Below, piece after piece: positions 17,593 to 25,788 of a stretch of DNA of 37,260 nucleotides. A program made the translations under genes and the position numbers. Numbering within the stretch: position 1 is the first letter of the stretch; the number at the start of each line of letters is the position of its first letter. The DNA lies in NCBI GenBank assembly GCA_910578735.1, contig CAJTSQ010000022.1, forward strand, positions 1 to 37,260, read 5' to 3'. Under the pieces are notes generated by a model. That model was not told the DNA's origin. It ran no database searches and worked only from the letters and a program-made list of their open reading frames with translations. Source of the stretch: an uncultured Oscillospiraceae bacterium (lineage in GTDB: Bacteria; Bacillota; Clostridia; Oscillospirales; Oscillospiraceae).

Positions 17593-17614
17593 TTTGGAAC
17601 ACCTTCTTGATATT

Positions 17615-17682
17615 TGTAGGGCGCGACGACCTCGGCGCGCCGGTAAATATTTTGGCGGCGTGCCCAGTGGTCACGCCCTACA
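17615..17682. repeat. TGTAGGG-type palindromic intergenic repeat, copy 3
   Basis: Ends TGTAGGGCG and CGCCCTACA, with an inner GCGCG/CGCGC pair, inserted between the DUF4261 gene and the SUFU/Imm33 gene of the cluster. It shares its ends with the elements at 6169 and 14483. Confidence 0.7.
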
Positions 17683-17699
17683 CAGGGAGATGCGTTTTA

Positions 17700-18803
17700 T
17701 TAAAACCCGATTTTCAGGGACATCCCCTCCACGTTGACCCCCTCGGACCGGGTGATGTGGAGCTTCTGCTCGGCGGTGTAGCCCAGGGTCTCGCCGTCCT
17801 GAAGGGTGACATCCTCCTCAATCAGATAGCCGGAGACGTTGAGCAGCAGTTCGTGGACATCTTGAGGGGACTGCTGGCTGTCCCGAATCTCCAGCTCGTC
17901 CTTGCCGAAGGCCCGCAGGCCGTTGGTCCAGCCGCAGATGCCCTTCTCATACTGCACCAGCCCCACAAACACCAGATCCATCAGGGGCAGATCACCTTCT
18001 TTCAGGTCCTGGGAGACCTGGATGAAGTAGTCGGGCAGCCAGACGGTGCCGTTGGTATACACCCCCAGGGCGTTGGGGGCCTTGAGCAGGGTAGACACCA
18101 GCTTTACATACAGCTCCCCCAGCTGGCGGCGGGGGCGCCCCTCGCTCATCTGGTCCAGAATCGCCACCAGCACATGGGCCTGGTGGGCCTTGGCGGCGGA
18201 CACCGCTGCGTCCTTCTCCATGAAGTTGCTGTTGGCCCAATACTCCGCCTCGCCGTCGGGGACGGGGAAATCCATCAGGGAGATGGCCACCGCCATGCCG
18301 TCCACATCGAAGACCGCCACAGTCTTATCGTCGTTCTCTTCGGCCTGCTCCCCGTCTGTGGAGGGATAGTCGATGTCCCAATCCGCTTTCAGCTGCTGCT
18401 TAAAGGCCTCCAGGTCCCACTCCGGAGCGGACAGCAGCACGAAGCCGGAGAAGGGCCCGGCCTTGCTCTGGCGCTCCACCTCCTCCTGGGCCCGGTCCAT
18501 CCAGTACTGGCGGATCATCTCCACCATGGCCTGGCACTTTTCCTGGGCATCGGCGGGGTCGTAGAGCTCCATCTGGCTGAAGGTGTGGCCGCAGGGCTCC
18601 AGAGTTTCGGCGTCCTCAAAGCCGCACACCCCCACCAGCCACTTGCCCAGCAGGGACTTTTTGTATTTAAGGATGTAGTAGTGGCAGTCGTGGAGGTCGA
18701 ACTCCCCCGCGATCTCGATTTTGGCCGGGGCCTTGCCCAGCTCCTGGGGGTGGGCAAGCCACTCCGTCATAGCGGCTACCGCCGCCTGCTGCTGATTTGT
18801 CAT
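17700..18803 (-). CDS. DUF4261 domain protein (367 aa)
   Basis: The C-terminal third matches the DUF4261 pattern as I know it (TNGLRAFGKDELEI ... DVHELLLNVSGYLIEEDVTL ... DGETLGYTAEQKLHI). The middle (FSGFVLLSAPEWDLEAFKQ ... AVAISLMDFPVPDGEAEYWA) is the region usually preceding it. The N-terminal 110 residues are a separate acidic domain (IAGEFDLHDCHYYILKYKK). There is no signal or membrane segment. DUF4261 has no established biochemical role. The ribosome site AAGGAGG lies in the 13-bp gap after the upstream gene, so it is co-transcribed with the two paralogues. Confidence 0.8.
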   Translation of the reverse strand: MTNQQQAAVAAMTEWLAHPQELGKAPAKIEIAGEFDLHDCHYYILKYKKSLLGKWLVGVCGFEDAETLEPCGHTFSQMELYDPADAQEKCQAMVEMIRQYWMDRAQEEVERQSKAGPFSGFVLLSAPEWDLEAFKQQLKADWDIDYPSTDGEQAEENDDKTVAVFDVDGMAVAISLMDFPVPDGEAEYWANSNFMEKDAAVSAAKAHQAHVLVAILDQMSEGRPRRQLGELYVKLVSTLLKAPNALGVYTNGTVWLPDYFIQVSQDLKEGDLPLMDLVFVGLVQYEKGICGWTNGLRAFGKDELEIRDSQQSPQDVHELLLNVSGYLIEEDVTLQDGETLGYTAEQKLHITRSEGVNVEGMSLKIGF

Positions 18804-18816
18804 AGTTTCGTCCTCC

Positions 18817-20091
18817 TTATTTGTCGGCCTGAATTGTCTGCTTCTTCACGTCCTGGGTCTGGACGGTGATCTTCCTCACCAGCTCCACGATACCGGGCCG
18901 CTCCTCCGGCTCCAGATGGGTCACGGTGATGACGAACAGGGAGGGGCCGGTAATGACCTCAGCCCGGACCTGCCAGAGCGGCTGTCCATTCTCCTGGGGC
19001 AGTTCCCGCCAGCCATAGCGGACGGCGCCGTTTTCAATTTCAAACTCGGTCAGGTCGTTGTCGCCGTCCAGCGTGGGGGTAAAGGCGGCGCTCCCCTCCC
19101 GCTTTTGATAGCCGTTCACCCGCCAGATGGGGCTCATAGCGGCGTCATCACACCACAGGTCACAGCCGCTGTTCTCGTCCCACTGCTCCCGCTCATACCG
19201 GTAGCTGCCAGGGATGGTGAAACGCAGGGAGCCGATGGAACAGGTGACCAGCCCCTTCCGGTAGCCGGGCTCAAACTCCTCCGTCAGCTCCGGTCCCTCG
19301 GGCAGGGCGGGGGTGCGGCAGGCCAGCTGGCAGATCTCCTCATAGGCTTTACGGGGCAGAGGGATGTTCCGGTCCAACGTGGCGGCCATCTCCAGATTGT
19401 CGCAGATGGTCCCGTTTATGCTGGCGTCCTCCTTATGACGGGAGGAGGGGGCGTAATAGCACAGCTCCCACAGCAGGTTCAGGGCCACCTGCCGGTCATA
19501 GAGGGCGTCACGCTTGCCGGGGTGATACCAGAGAAAAAACCGCTCCGCCAGGGCCTCAATGCCCTGATTTTCCACGGTCTCCCGCATCCACCTGGCGGAA
19601 AACCGCCCCACCGGGGTAACCACTGTGCCGGGGACATTCTCAGGCATATACGAGTTCAGGTCCCAGCACATACACACGTTGGTGTGGTCCTCTCCGAACT
19701 GGCCGGTGAGCACGTCCACCATGGTCTTCAGCCAGGGGTGGAAGTGCTCCCGGAGCATCCGGCCAAAGTCCCGGTGCTGATAGTACTCTGTCTCGTCGGC
19801 CACCTCCAGCTTTTGAATGCCCAGACCGTCCACTGCCTCCACCGCCGCCTTGTGCAGTCCCGGCCCGGCGGGGGTGGAACGGCATTCCCCCTCCACTGTG
19901 TACTGTCCAAACAGGCCGCTCTCCTTCTTCCAGGCTATGTATACCCTGCCGTCCAGTGGGCACAGGCTGATGTTCAGGCCGTTTTCTCCAAGGTAGAAGC
20001 CGTAGCTCCGCTCCTCCGCCAGCTTTTTGGCGGCGGCGATTAGCGTCTCCGGTTTTTTCACCTTGCCGGTAAAGCTGAATCCGATGCTCAT
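18817..20091 (-). CDS. Unknown protein, paralogue A of a tandem pair (424 aa)
   Basis: Family not recognised. The N-terminus MSIGFSFTGKVKKPETLIA is shared with the next gene upstream, and the two align along their whole length (ALAERFFLW and PELTEEFEPGYRKGL are identical). It is rich in Trp, Tyr and acidic residues, with no membrane segment or classical catalytic motif. The second half looks beta-rich (SIGSLRFTIPGSYRYEREQW). GATAGGAG precedes the ATG. It ends 13 bp before the DUF4261 gene. Confidence 0.75.
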   Translation of the reverse strand: MSIGFSFTGKVKKPETLIAAAKKLAEERSYGFYLGENGLNISLCPLDGRVYIAWKKESGLFGQYTVEGECRSTPAGPGLHKAAVEAVDGLGIQKLEVADETEYYQHRDFGRMLREHFHPWLKTMVDVLTGQFGEDHTNVCMCWDLNSYMPENVPGTVVTPVGRFSARWMRETVENQGIEALAERFFLWYHPGKRDALYDRQVALNLLWELCYYAPSSRHKEDASINGTICDNLEMAATLDRNIPLPRKAYEEICQLACRTPALPEGPELTEEFEPGYRKGLVTCSIGSLRFTIPGSYRYEREQWDENSGCDLWCDDAAMSPIWRVNGYQKREGSAAFTPTLDGDNDLTEFEIENGAVRYGWRELPQENGQPLWQVRAEVITGPSLFVITVTHLEPEERPGIVELVRKITVQTQDVKKQTIQADK

Positions 20092-20144
20092 AATTCAAAA
20101 CTCCTATCTTTTTTCGGGGTGACTCCCTCTCCGAGGGGCCTTTG

Positions 20145-21407
20145 TCAGAACTGCGCCTGCACCGTCTCCTTCTGTGCCCTGTTGCTGACCACCGCGATAC
20201 GGCCGATGGTCTGGGCTACCTGGCCCAGGTCACTGGGAGCACTGCAGGTGGCGGTGAGAAAATACAGGGCGGGGCCGGTGATGATCTCGCACTCCGCCTG
20301 ATACAGCCGCTCTCCCGCCTCCCGGATATCCTTCCAGCCCCAGCGCAGGGCGCCGCCCTTTAGCTTGCGCTGTTCCACCCCGTGGAGGGAGTCCAGGCGG
20401 CCGGTAAATCGGGCGTCTCCCTCCCGCGTCCGGTAGGCGACCACCCGCCAGACAGGGCCCTGGCCCGTGCCGTCGCTCCAGATGTGGGCGCCGCCCTGTT
20501 CCCACTGCTCCCAGCCGCACAGGCAGGAGCCGGGCAGGGTGAGCCGCAGCGCTCCCACCGCGTGGGTAATCAGCCCCTTCCGATAGCCGGGCTCAAACTC
20601 CTCCGTCAGCTCGGGTCCGTCGGGCAGGGCGGGCTCCCGCTCCGCCAGGGCGCAGAGCTCCCTGTAGGCGCTTCGGGGCAGAGGGAGGGAGGGGTCCAGC
20701 CTGGCCGCCCGCTCCAGGTCGTCCAAAATAGAGGTATTGACGGCGGCGTCCTCCTGGCTGCGGGCGGAGGGGGCGAAACAGCAGTCCTCCCACAAGGTGT
20801 TGATGGCCCGGTTGCGGAAAAAACCGGCGTCCTGGGTCCGTCCGTTCCAGAGGAAGAACCGTTCGGCCAGGGCCTCGATCCCCTGTTTCTCCAGCTCCGC
20901 CAGCTCGCTCAGGCGGAACCGTCCCATGGGGGTGACCACCGTGTCGGGGATATCCTCGGGGGCGTACTGCTCCAGGTCCCAGCACAGCTGCATGCCGGAC
21001 ACCCCCTTGCCGCTCTCCCGGCGGCACACGTCCACCAGGGTGCGCAGCCAGGGGTAGAAGTGCTCCTCCTTCATCCGCCGGAAGTCCCGGTGGCGGTAGA
21101 AGCCGGTCTCGTCCTCCACCGTCAGGGCCTGGATGGGCAGGCTGTCCAGCAGCTCCACCGCTGCCCGGTGCAGCCCGGCTCCCGCAGGGGTGGACACGCA
21201 GCCCCCCCGCACCAGCCAGGGTCCGGCCGGATCCCCCTCCGGGCGCCACAGCACGCCCAGCTCCCCCCCCAGGGGGCACATGATAACCTTCATACCGGCG
21301 TCTCCGGCGGTCAGGCGGTATTTCCGCTCCTCCGCCAGGATGTTCGCCCCCTCCAGCAGCGCCTTGGGACTGTCTATTTTCCCGGTGAAGCTTAATCCGA
21401 TGCTCAA
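20145..21407 (-). CDS. Unknown protein, paralogue B of a tandem pair (420 aa)
   Basis: Homologous from end to end to the 424-residue protein encoded 53 bp downstream (MSIGLSFTGKIDSPKALLEG; YRHRDFRRMKEEHFYPWLRT; ALAERFFLWNGRTQ). The start is a TTG with GGGGAGG 9 bp upstream, at the position equivalent to the ATG of paralogue A. Product soluble, family unknown. The pair looks like an old tandem duplication inside the cluster, diverged to perhaps half identity. Confidence 0.75.
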   Translation of the reverse strand: MSIGLSFTGKIDSPKALLEGANILAEERKYRLTAGDAGMKVIMCPLGGELGVLWRPEGDPAGPWLVRGGCVSTPAGAGLHRAAVELLDSLPIQALTVEDETGFYRHRDFRRMKEEHFYPWLRTLVDVCRRESGKGVSGMQLCWDLEQYAPEDIPDTVVTPMGRFRLSELAELEKQGIEALAERFFLWNGRTQDAGFFRNRAINTLWEDCCFAPSARSQEDAAVNTSILDDLERAARLDPSLPLPRSAYRELCALAEREPALPDGPELTEEFEPGYRKGLITHAVGALRLTLPGSCLCGWEQWEQGGAHIWSDGTGQGPVWRVVAYRTREGDARFTGRLDSLHGVEQRKLKGGALRWGWKDIREAGERLYQAECEIITGPALYFLTATCSAPSDLGQVAQTIGRIAVVSNRAQKETVQAQF

Positions 21408-21455
21408 TGTTCTCGACCTCCCCTGACGCCCCCCTTGGCAGGAGGGCTTTTTGTC

Positions 21456-22973
21456 TTACGCCTCCTTCGACTGCTTTAACCCGATGCCGCTGGCGCTAAA
21501 GCGGAAGGTGTGGAAGGCGGCCCAGTCCACTGGGGCCCCGGCGAAGACCTCCACCGCGGCGTCCAGCAGGGTCCTCAGGTCCCAGGCGATGAAGTCCAGA
21601 TAGCCGAAACTCACCCCGGTGGCCCCGCCGGTGAAGGTAACGATCCCCTCGCCACACCGGGCGGCGATGGCCTGCTCCAGCTGGTCCCGCAGGTCCAGGA
21701 TCTCCTTTTGATCCACCCCGTCCAGGGGGTAGTAGAAGAAGCCGGGTACCACCCCGTCCCGGTGGAGGCGGTCCATGTAGTAGTCGTCCCCCTGGAAATA
21801 GCCCTTGAGCAGGGGTACGCAGCAGGTCACCCCCACATACACGTCGGCCCGCAGGGGCCAGTCCTCCGCCTCGGAGGGCTTGCCCTTATAGGCGGTGTAC
21901 CGCTGGCCGGCCAGCTCCGGGTCGTTGGCCCGGGGCCAGCCCTCCGGGTCCACCTCCGTGGCCACAAAATCCGCCAGCTTATCCAAGGTCATGGCCGCCC
22001 CCTCCGCCGGGGCGTCCAGAATGTCCAGATAGTCCACATACCGCATGGCGGCCAGCTCCCCCAGGGACTGGTCCAGCAGGATGTAGATCATGTGATAGAC
22101 CTGATTCTGGTCCACCTTCCACAGGGGGGCCAGCTTTTCGCAGTACAGCCGCAGGCCCACGCCGTTGTCCTCAGTCTTCTCCGCCCACACCTGCACGTCC
22201 TCGGGGGTGATGTCCTGGCCGTTCATCCGCAGGCCGAAGCCGCTACTCCGGGTGCGGCCCACCAGAATATTCCACTTGTCCAGCAGCTCCTTGGGGGCGC
22301 GCTTCTGGAAGTAGGCCAGCTGAAACAGCCGGGTCCGGTCCCCCTCGGGGACCAGAATCAGCTCATACTTCTCCCCGTTGTGGCCCAGCTCAAAGGCCAC
22401 GTCGGCGAAGGCGGGGGCCAGCAGCTCGGTACACCGGTCCACCAGTTTTTCACCCACCGCCTCCCGGTCCTCCTGGTCCATCAGGGCCCGCAGTTCCCCC
22501 TCCCCCGCCAGGAAGGAGCTCCAGCCCTCCTCGGTCCGTCCCCGGAAGGGTCTCATATACAGGGGCAGGGCCAGGCACTGCTGGCAGCGGTCGATGAACT
22601 CCAGGGTATCCTCGTCCCCAGGGCGGGCTTCCAGGGCCTTCTCGAAGTGGGGCAGGGCCTGGCTCTCCTGGTTCAGGTAGTAGTAGGCGTAGGCCACCCG
22701 GAAATTCCAGGTGTGGGCCGTGTCCGGGTCCTGCTTTGCCGCCTCCTCCAGCTGCCCCTCCAGAGGCAGCAGCAGGTCCAGGGCCCGCTGGTACAGGGGC
22801 CGGTCCTCCGGCGGCATCACGTCGATGGCCAGATTGTTGTAGGCCCGGGCCAGGGCGCTGGTGAGGGTGAAGTCCAGCGCTTCTTCCGGCAGGGCCTCGA
22901 TGGCGTCGATGATCTCCTGATACTTGTCCTCCTCGTTCCACTGCTCCAGCCGGTCTAAAAATTCCTGATTCAT
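21456..22973 (-). CDS. TPR-containing protein of unknown function (505 aa)
   Basis: The N-terminal 130 residues closely resemble the start of the SUFU/Imm33 protein (FLDRLEQWNEEDKYQEIIDAIE vs FLSLLNKWNQEDEYQKIIDCLE, broken here only for comparison; LARAYNNLA; ALPHFEKALEARPGDED), so both carry the same TPR adaptor. The remaining 370 residues match no family I know. They include a TGGATGVSFGYLDFI stretch near the C-terminus. I start at the ATG at 22973, which has AAGGAG 9 bp upstream. The frame continues 63 codons further but overlaps fumarase beta out of frame. It is the first gene of the cluster, 67 bp after fumarase beta, and may be co-transcribed with it. Confidence 0.75.
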   Translation of the reverse strand: MNQEFLDRLEQWNEEDKYQEIIDAIEALPEEALDFTLTSALARAYNNLAIDVMPPEDRPLYQRALDLLLPLEGQLEEAAKQDPDTAHTWNFRVAYAYYYLNQESQALPHFEKALEARPGDEDTLEFIDRCQQCLALPLYMRPFRGRTEEGWSSFLAGEGELRALMDQEDREAVGEKLVDRCTELLAPAFADVAFELGHNGEKYELILVPEGDRTRLFQLAYFQKRAPKELLDKWNILVGRTRSSGFGLRMNGQDITPEDVQVWAEKTEDNGVGLRLYCEKLAPLWKVDQNQVYHMIYILLDQSLGELAAMRYVDYLDILDAPAEGAAMTLDKLADFVATEVDPEGWPRANDPELAGQRYTAYKGKPSEAEDWPLRADVYVGVTCCVPLLKGYFQGDDYYMDRLHRDGVVPGFFYYPLDGVDQKEILDLRDQLEQAIAARCGEGIVTFTGGATGVSFGYLDFIAWDLRTLLDAAVEVFAGAPVDWAAFHTFRFSASGIGLKQSKEA

Positions 22974-23040
22974 AAGTCGTTTCTCCTTCCATGCTGAGTG
23001 TGTAAAGACTATCACAGGTCCTGTCCCATAAACCGGACCT

Positions 23041-23604
23041 TTATTTCTCCTCCAGGCTGGCCAGATAGGCCGCCGGGCCGCTCTGGTACAGGTCGCCCCC
23101 GTGGGCGTCCAGGATGACGGTGAGGGGCATATCCTCCACCTCCAGCCGGCGCACCGCCTCACAGCCCAGGTCCTCCCAGCAGATGATTTCCAGCTTTTTC
23201 ACGCTGGCCGCCATCAGGGCCCCGGCGCCCCCCAGGGCGGCCAGATAGACGGCGCCGTTGCGGACAACGGCGTCCTTGACGGCCTGGTTCCGAGCCCCCT
23301 TGCCGATCATGACGGCCTGACCCAGGTCCAGCAGCCGGGGGGAGTAGGCGTCCATCCGCCCGCTGGTGGTGGGCCCGGCGGAGCCGATCACATCCCCCGG
23401 CCGCTCCGGGGTGGGGCCCACATAGTACAGCGCGGAGCCCTCCACCGGGAAGGGCAGAGACTCTCCCTTGTCCAGCAGCTCCATCATCCGCTTGTGGGCG
23501 GCGTCCCGGGCGGTGTACACCACCCCGGACAGCAGCACCGTGTCCCCCGCCTTCAGCGGGGCCAGGTCCTCCCGGGTGACGGGGGTAGTCAGATTATATT
23601 GCAT
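23041..23604 (-). CDS. fumB: Fumarate hydratase class I, beta subunit
   Basis: C-terminal half of the oxygen-sensitive [4Fe-4S] fumarase that interconverts fumarate and malate (tartrate dehydratase is the closest alternative). The family signature is VYTARDAAHKRMMELLDKG, followed by YYVGPTPERPGDVIGSAGPT and TSGRMDAYSP. The 187 residues are normal for the beta subunit. The ATG at 23604 has GGAGG 7 bp upstream. The 14 extra upstream codons lack a ribosome site. Its alpha partner is two genes upstream, separated by an unknown gene. Confidence 0.92.
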   Translation of the reverse strand: MQYNLTTPVTREDLAPLKAGDTVLLSGVVYTARDAAHKRMMELLDKGESLPFPVEGSALYYVGPTPERPGDVIGSAGPTTSGRMDAYSPRLLDLGQAVMIGKGARNQAVKDAVVRNGAVYLAALGGAGALMAASVKKLEIICWEDLGCEAVRRLEVEDMPLTVILDAHGGDLYQSGPAAYLASLEEK

Positions 23605-23617
23605 AAAAACGCCTCCA

Positions 23618-24256
23618 TTATTGGAATAGCTGTTCAAACACCGCAAACGTCTCCTCGCTCATCCGCCGGGTGGCGGCCAGACTGCTGGACAGTACACTGC
23701 CGTTTGCGGTAAATTTCAGCGGCTTTTCCTTGCTTTTCGGGTAGCCGAAACGCAGCTGGGGCAGGACCTCGTCGGGGAGCTGCCTTGGTGCGATAGAGGA
23801 CCCCTCCTCCCCCCACACCGCCCACTGGGAACAGCAGTTGAAGGGGTTCTGATGCTCCAGGTGGGGCTTTTCCACCTGTTCAGACTTGGGAATTACCCGG
23901 ATTCCCTCCGGCACGGCCTCGCGGCAGTTGAATTTTCTGCAATCCCAGGTCCAGATAAAGTCCTCCTGATACTCCATAGCGATACCCTCCGGGATCAGGG
24001 CGCTGTGATCTGTCCCCAACTCCCGCATGGTGTAGTCGAAAGCGCGCTCCCGGTGGGTGACGGGCAGGCGGGCCAGCACATACAGGTGCTTGTTCATCTG
24101 GGTGACGGGGAAGACCACGTCCCCCACCTGAATAGAGGCGATGGTGGGCATCCGGGCGTGGATGCTGCCGTAGACCACCTTGATGGGGCCTACATCTCCC
24201 GCTTTTTGGATCTCCTTCCACCGGTCCTGGGGCCAGCAGACCATATATCCAGCCAT
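23618..24256 (-). CDS. Unknown protein between fumarase subunits (212 aa)
   Basis: No family recognised. The sequence is soluble, with many aromatic residues and scattered Cys (DCRKFNCRE, NPFNCCSQW). The first 100 residues look beta-rich (IKVVYGSIHARMPTIASIQV, GDVVFPVTQMNKHLYVLARL), which might be a PUA/ASCH-like barrel, but this is weak. GGAGGTGC overlaps the end of the alpha subunit and its stop is 13 bp before the beta subunit start, so it is firmly inside the fumarase operon. Alpha and beta genes are normally adjacent, so this insertion is unusual. Confidence 0.75.
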   Translation of the reverse strand: MAGYMVCWPQDRWKEIQKAGDVGPIKVVYGSIHARMPTIASIQVGDVVFPVTQMNKHLYVLARLPVTHRERAFDYTMRELGTDHSALIPEGIAMEYQEDFIWTWDCRKFNCREAVPEGIRVIPKSEQVEKPHLEHQNPFNCCSQWAVWGEEGSSIAPRQLPDEVLPQLRFGYPKSKEKPLKFTANGSVLSSSLAATRRMSEETFAVFEQLFQ

Positions 24257-24257
24257 A

Positions 24258-25097
24258 TTACAGCACCTCCGTCGCTCTCCTGGTGACGTGACAGCTCACA
24301 TTCACCGCCACAGGCAGGCCGGCCACATGGGTGGGGGCGGTCTCGATGGCAACGTTCAGGCAGGTGATCTTCCCCCCGAAGCCCTGGGGGCCGATGCCCA
24401 GGGCGTTGACCTCCTTCAGCAGCTCGTCCTCCAGATTTTCGTAGAAGGGGTCGGGGTTGGGCTCATTCAGGGGACGGAGCAGGGCATGCTTGGCCAGGGC
24501 GGCCACCTTGTCGAAGGAGCCCCCGATGCCCACCCCCAGCACCACCGGCGGGCAGGGGTTGGGCCCGGCCAGCCGGACGGTGTCCACCACAAACCGCTTC
24601 ACGCCCTCCACCCCGTCGGCGGGCTTTAACATCGCCAGCCGGCTCATGTTCTCCGACCCGAAGCCCTTGGGCACCACAGTAACAGCCAGCTGGTCTCCGG
24701 GAACAATACGTACTGTAATAGAGGCCGGGGTGTTGTCCTCTGTGTTGACCCGACGCAGGGGGTCGGCCACGATGGACTTGCGCAGATAGCCCTCTGTGTA
24801 CCCCTGGCGGACCCCCTGGTGGATGGCCTCCTCAAAGTCCCCGTCGATGTGGACCTCCTGACCCAGCTCCACAAAGACACAGGCCATGCCCGTGTCCTGA
24901 CAGATAGGCAGATTCCGCTTCCAGGCGTCCAACTGATTCTGCTGGAGCAGCTTCAGGGTCTCCTCGGCCAGGGGCCAGGTCTCCCAAAAGCAGGCCAGCT
25001 CCATGGTGTCGGTTACGTCCTCAGGCAGGACGGTGTTGGCCCGGATGCAAAGCCGGGCTACGGCGGCGGTGATTGCGGCGGCAGGAATATTTCTCAT
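24258..25097 (-). CDS. fumA: Fumarate hydratase class I, alpha subunit
   Basis: N-terminal half of the two-subunit class I fumarase. Three cysteines expected to hold the [4Fe-4S] cluster are seen in PICQDTGMA (about 67), GPNPCPPVV (about 185) and KITCLNVAIETAP (about 250). VGIGGSFDKVAALAKHALLR is the conserved core. 279 residues is normal. It is the first gene after a clear promoter, followed without a gap by the 212-residue unknown gene and then fumarase beta. Tartrate dehydratase alpha is the main alternative. Confidence 0.92.
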   Translation of the reverse strand: MRNIPAAAITAAVARLCIRANTVLPEDVTDTMELACFWETWPLAEETLKLLQQNQLDAWKRNLPICQDTGMACVFVELGQEVHIDGDFEEAIHQGVRQGYTEGYLRKSIVADPLRRVNTEDNTPASITVRIVPGDQLAVTVVPKGFGSENMSRLAMLKPADGVEGVKRFVVDTVRLAGPNPCPPVVLGVGIGGSFDKVAALAKHALLRPLNEPNPDPFYENLEDELLKEVNALGIGPQGFGGKITCLNVAIETAPTHVAGLPVAVNVSCHVTRRATEVL

Positions 25098-25131
25098 GGC
25101 CCAACTTCCCCTCTATTATTTGATTCGCCTT

Positions 25132-25160
25132 ATTTTACCACAAGGTGGAGGCACTTTCAA
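25132..25160 (-). promoter_or_regulatory. Sigma-A promoter of the fumarase operon
   Basis: On the minus strand TTGAAA, 17 bp, TAAAAT. The spacer contains the palindrome CCACCTTGTGG, which could be an operator. Confidence 0.75.
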
Positions 25161-25191
25161 CTGAAAGAAGACCTGTTTTCCGCTAAGACAA

Positions 25192-25407
25192 TTACAGTTC
25201 ATATCGATACTTTTGATTCGGGCCACGCCATCTGTAGTGCCGCGGATACCGGCGCACTTTTGGCCTTTCCGTCCGATCTGACCTTGTAAAACAAATTAAA
25301 ATGACTGTGGTAATTTTGAGTCCCCCGTCTGTGTCCTTGTTGGCCTCCATTTGAAACAGCACAACAACCATAGCTTTAGGATCGAATTCCTGACCCGGAT
25401 TTTTCAT
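25192..25407 (-). CDS. Possible small protein (71 aa)
   Basis: In an otherwise gene-free AT-rich stretch, the minus strand has a very strong ribosome site (GGAGGAGGCGG, 3-5 bp from the ATG at 25407). It opens a 71-codon frame starting MKNPGQEFDPKAMVVVLFQ. The first 40 residues look protein-like (QMEANKDTDGGLKITTVILI). The last 30 are unusually Arg/Tyr-rich (RYPRHYRWRGPNQKYRYEL) and may be junk read after a truncation. No family recognised. The longer frame reaching 25800 is not credible. Confidence 0.35.
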   Translation of the reverse strand: MKNPGQEFDPKAMVVVLFQMEANKDTDGGLKITTVILICFTRSDRTERPKVRRYPRHYRWRGPNQKYRYEL

Positions 25408-25658
25408 TTTACCGCCTCCTCCGTCTTGCTGAAACATTTTCCCACACACGTTCCGGCAGAAAAATTTTTTCAGTCCGCAAAAATCTGCTTTTTCTACAAA
25501 TTTTTGCCGTCTTTCTTTCAATCTCAAATAACAGACTTGTGTCACACTTCTTGCGTGTCGCTCAGAATTGCAAAAATGGGAGGAAAATCCGAAAAAATCG
25601 CCGGTTTCGGTGTCAAAAAGTGGAGTTGGTAGACATCTGGTAGACCGGCCGGAAACAG

Positions 25659-25702
25659 AAAAACCCGCCAGCCCCTGCGCCCCAGGGACTTGGCGGGTTT
25701 TT
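25659..25702 (+). terminator. Orphan terminator-like hairpin
   Basis: AAAAACCCGCCA-type arm (25659-25670) pairs perfectly with TGGCGGGTTTTT (25691-25702), with an inner CCCTG/CAGGG stem and a following T-run. No plus-strand gene precedes it. It would insulate the van operon. Confidence 0.65.
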
Positions 25703-25705
25703 TGG

Positions 25706-25735
25706 TAGACATTTGGTAGACGGGCATGGTATACT
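25706..25735 (+). promoter_or_regulatory. Sigma-A promoter of the van regulators
   Basis: TAGACA, an 18-bp spacer, and TATACT, each 5/6, 53 bp before the ATG. The -35 lies inside the second TTGGTAGACA repeat. Confidence 0.6.
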
Positions 25736-25788
25736 GTCTCTGATCTGGAACATCCGGAGAATTTCCTTAGGAAAGCAGGTTGCCAGCT

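Larger units (their letters stand above)
25098..25705. other. AT-rich, nearly gene-free stretch, possible integration scar
   Basis: About 600 bp of clearly lower GC than both sides. It holds only the fumarase promoter and the possible 71-codon gene. Its right end has two 20-bp direct repeats (TTGGTAGACAT-Y-TGGTAGAC at 25626 and 25702) around a terminator-like hairpin. No gene ending at that hairpin is present, so it may be a remnant of a lost mobile element. Confidence 0.4.

Noticed and set aside
25351..25632. 93-codon plus-strand frame in the AT-rich stretch
   Set aside because: No ribosome site, Phe/Ser/Lys-rich composition typical of AT-rich non-coding DNA, and antisense to the better-supported 71-codon frame.
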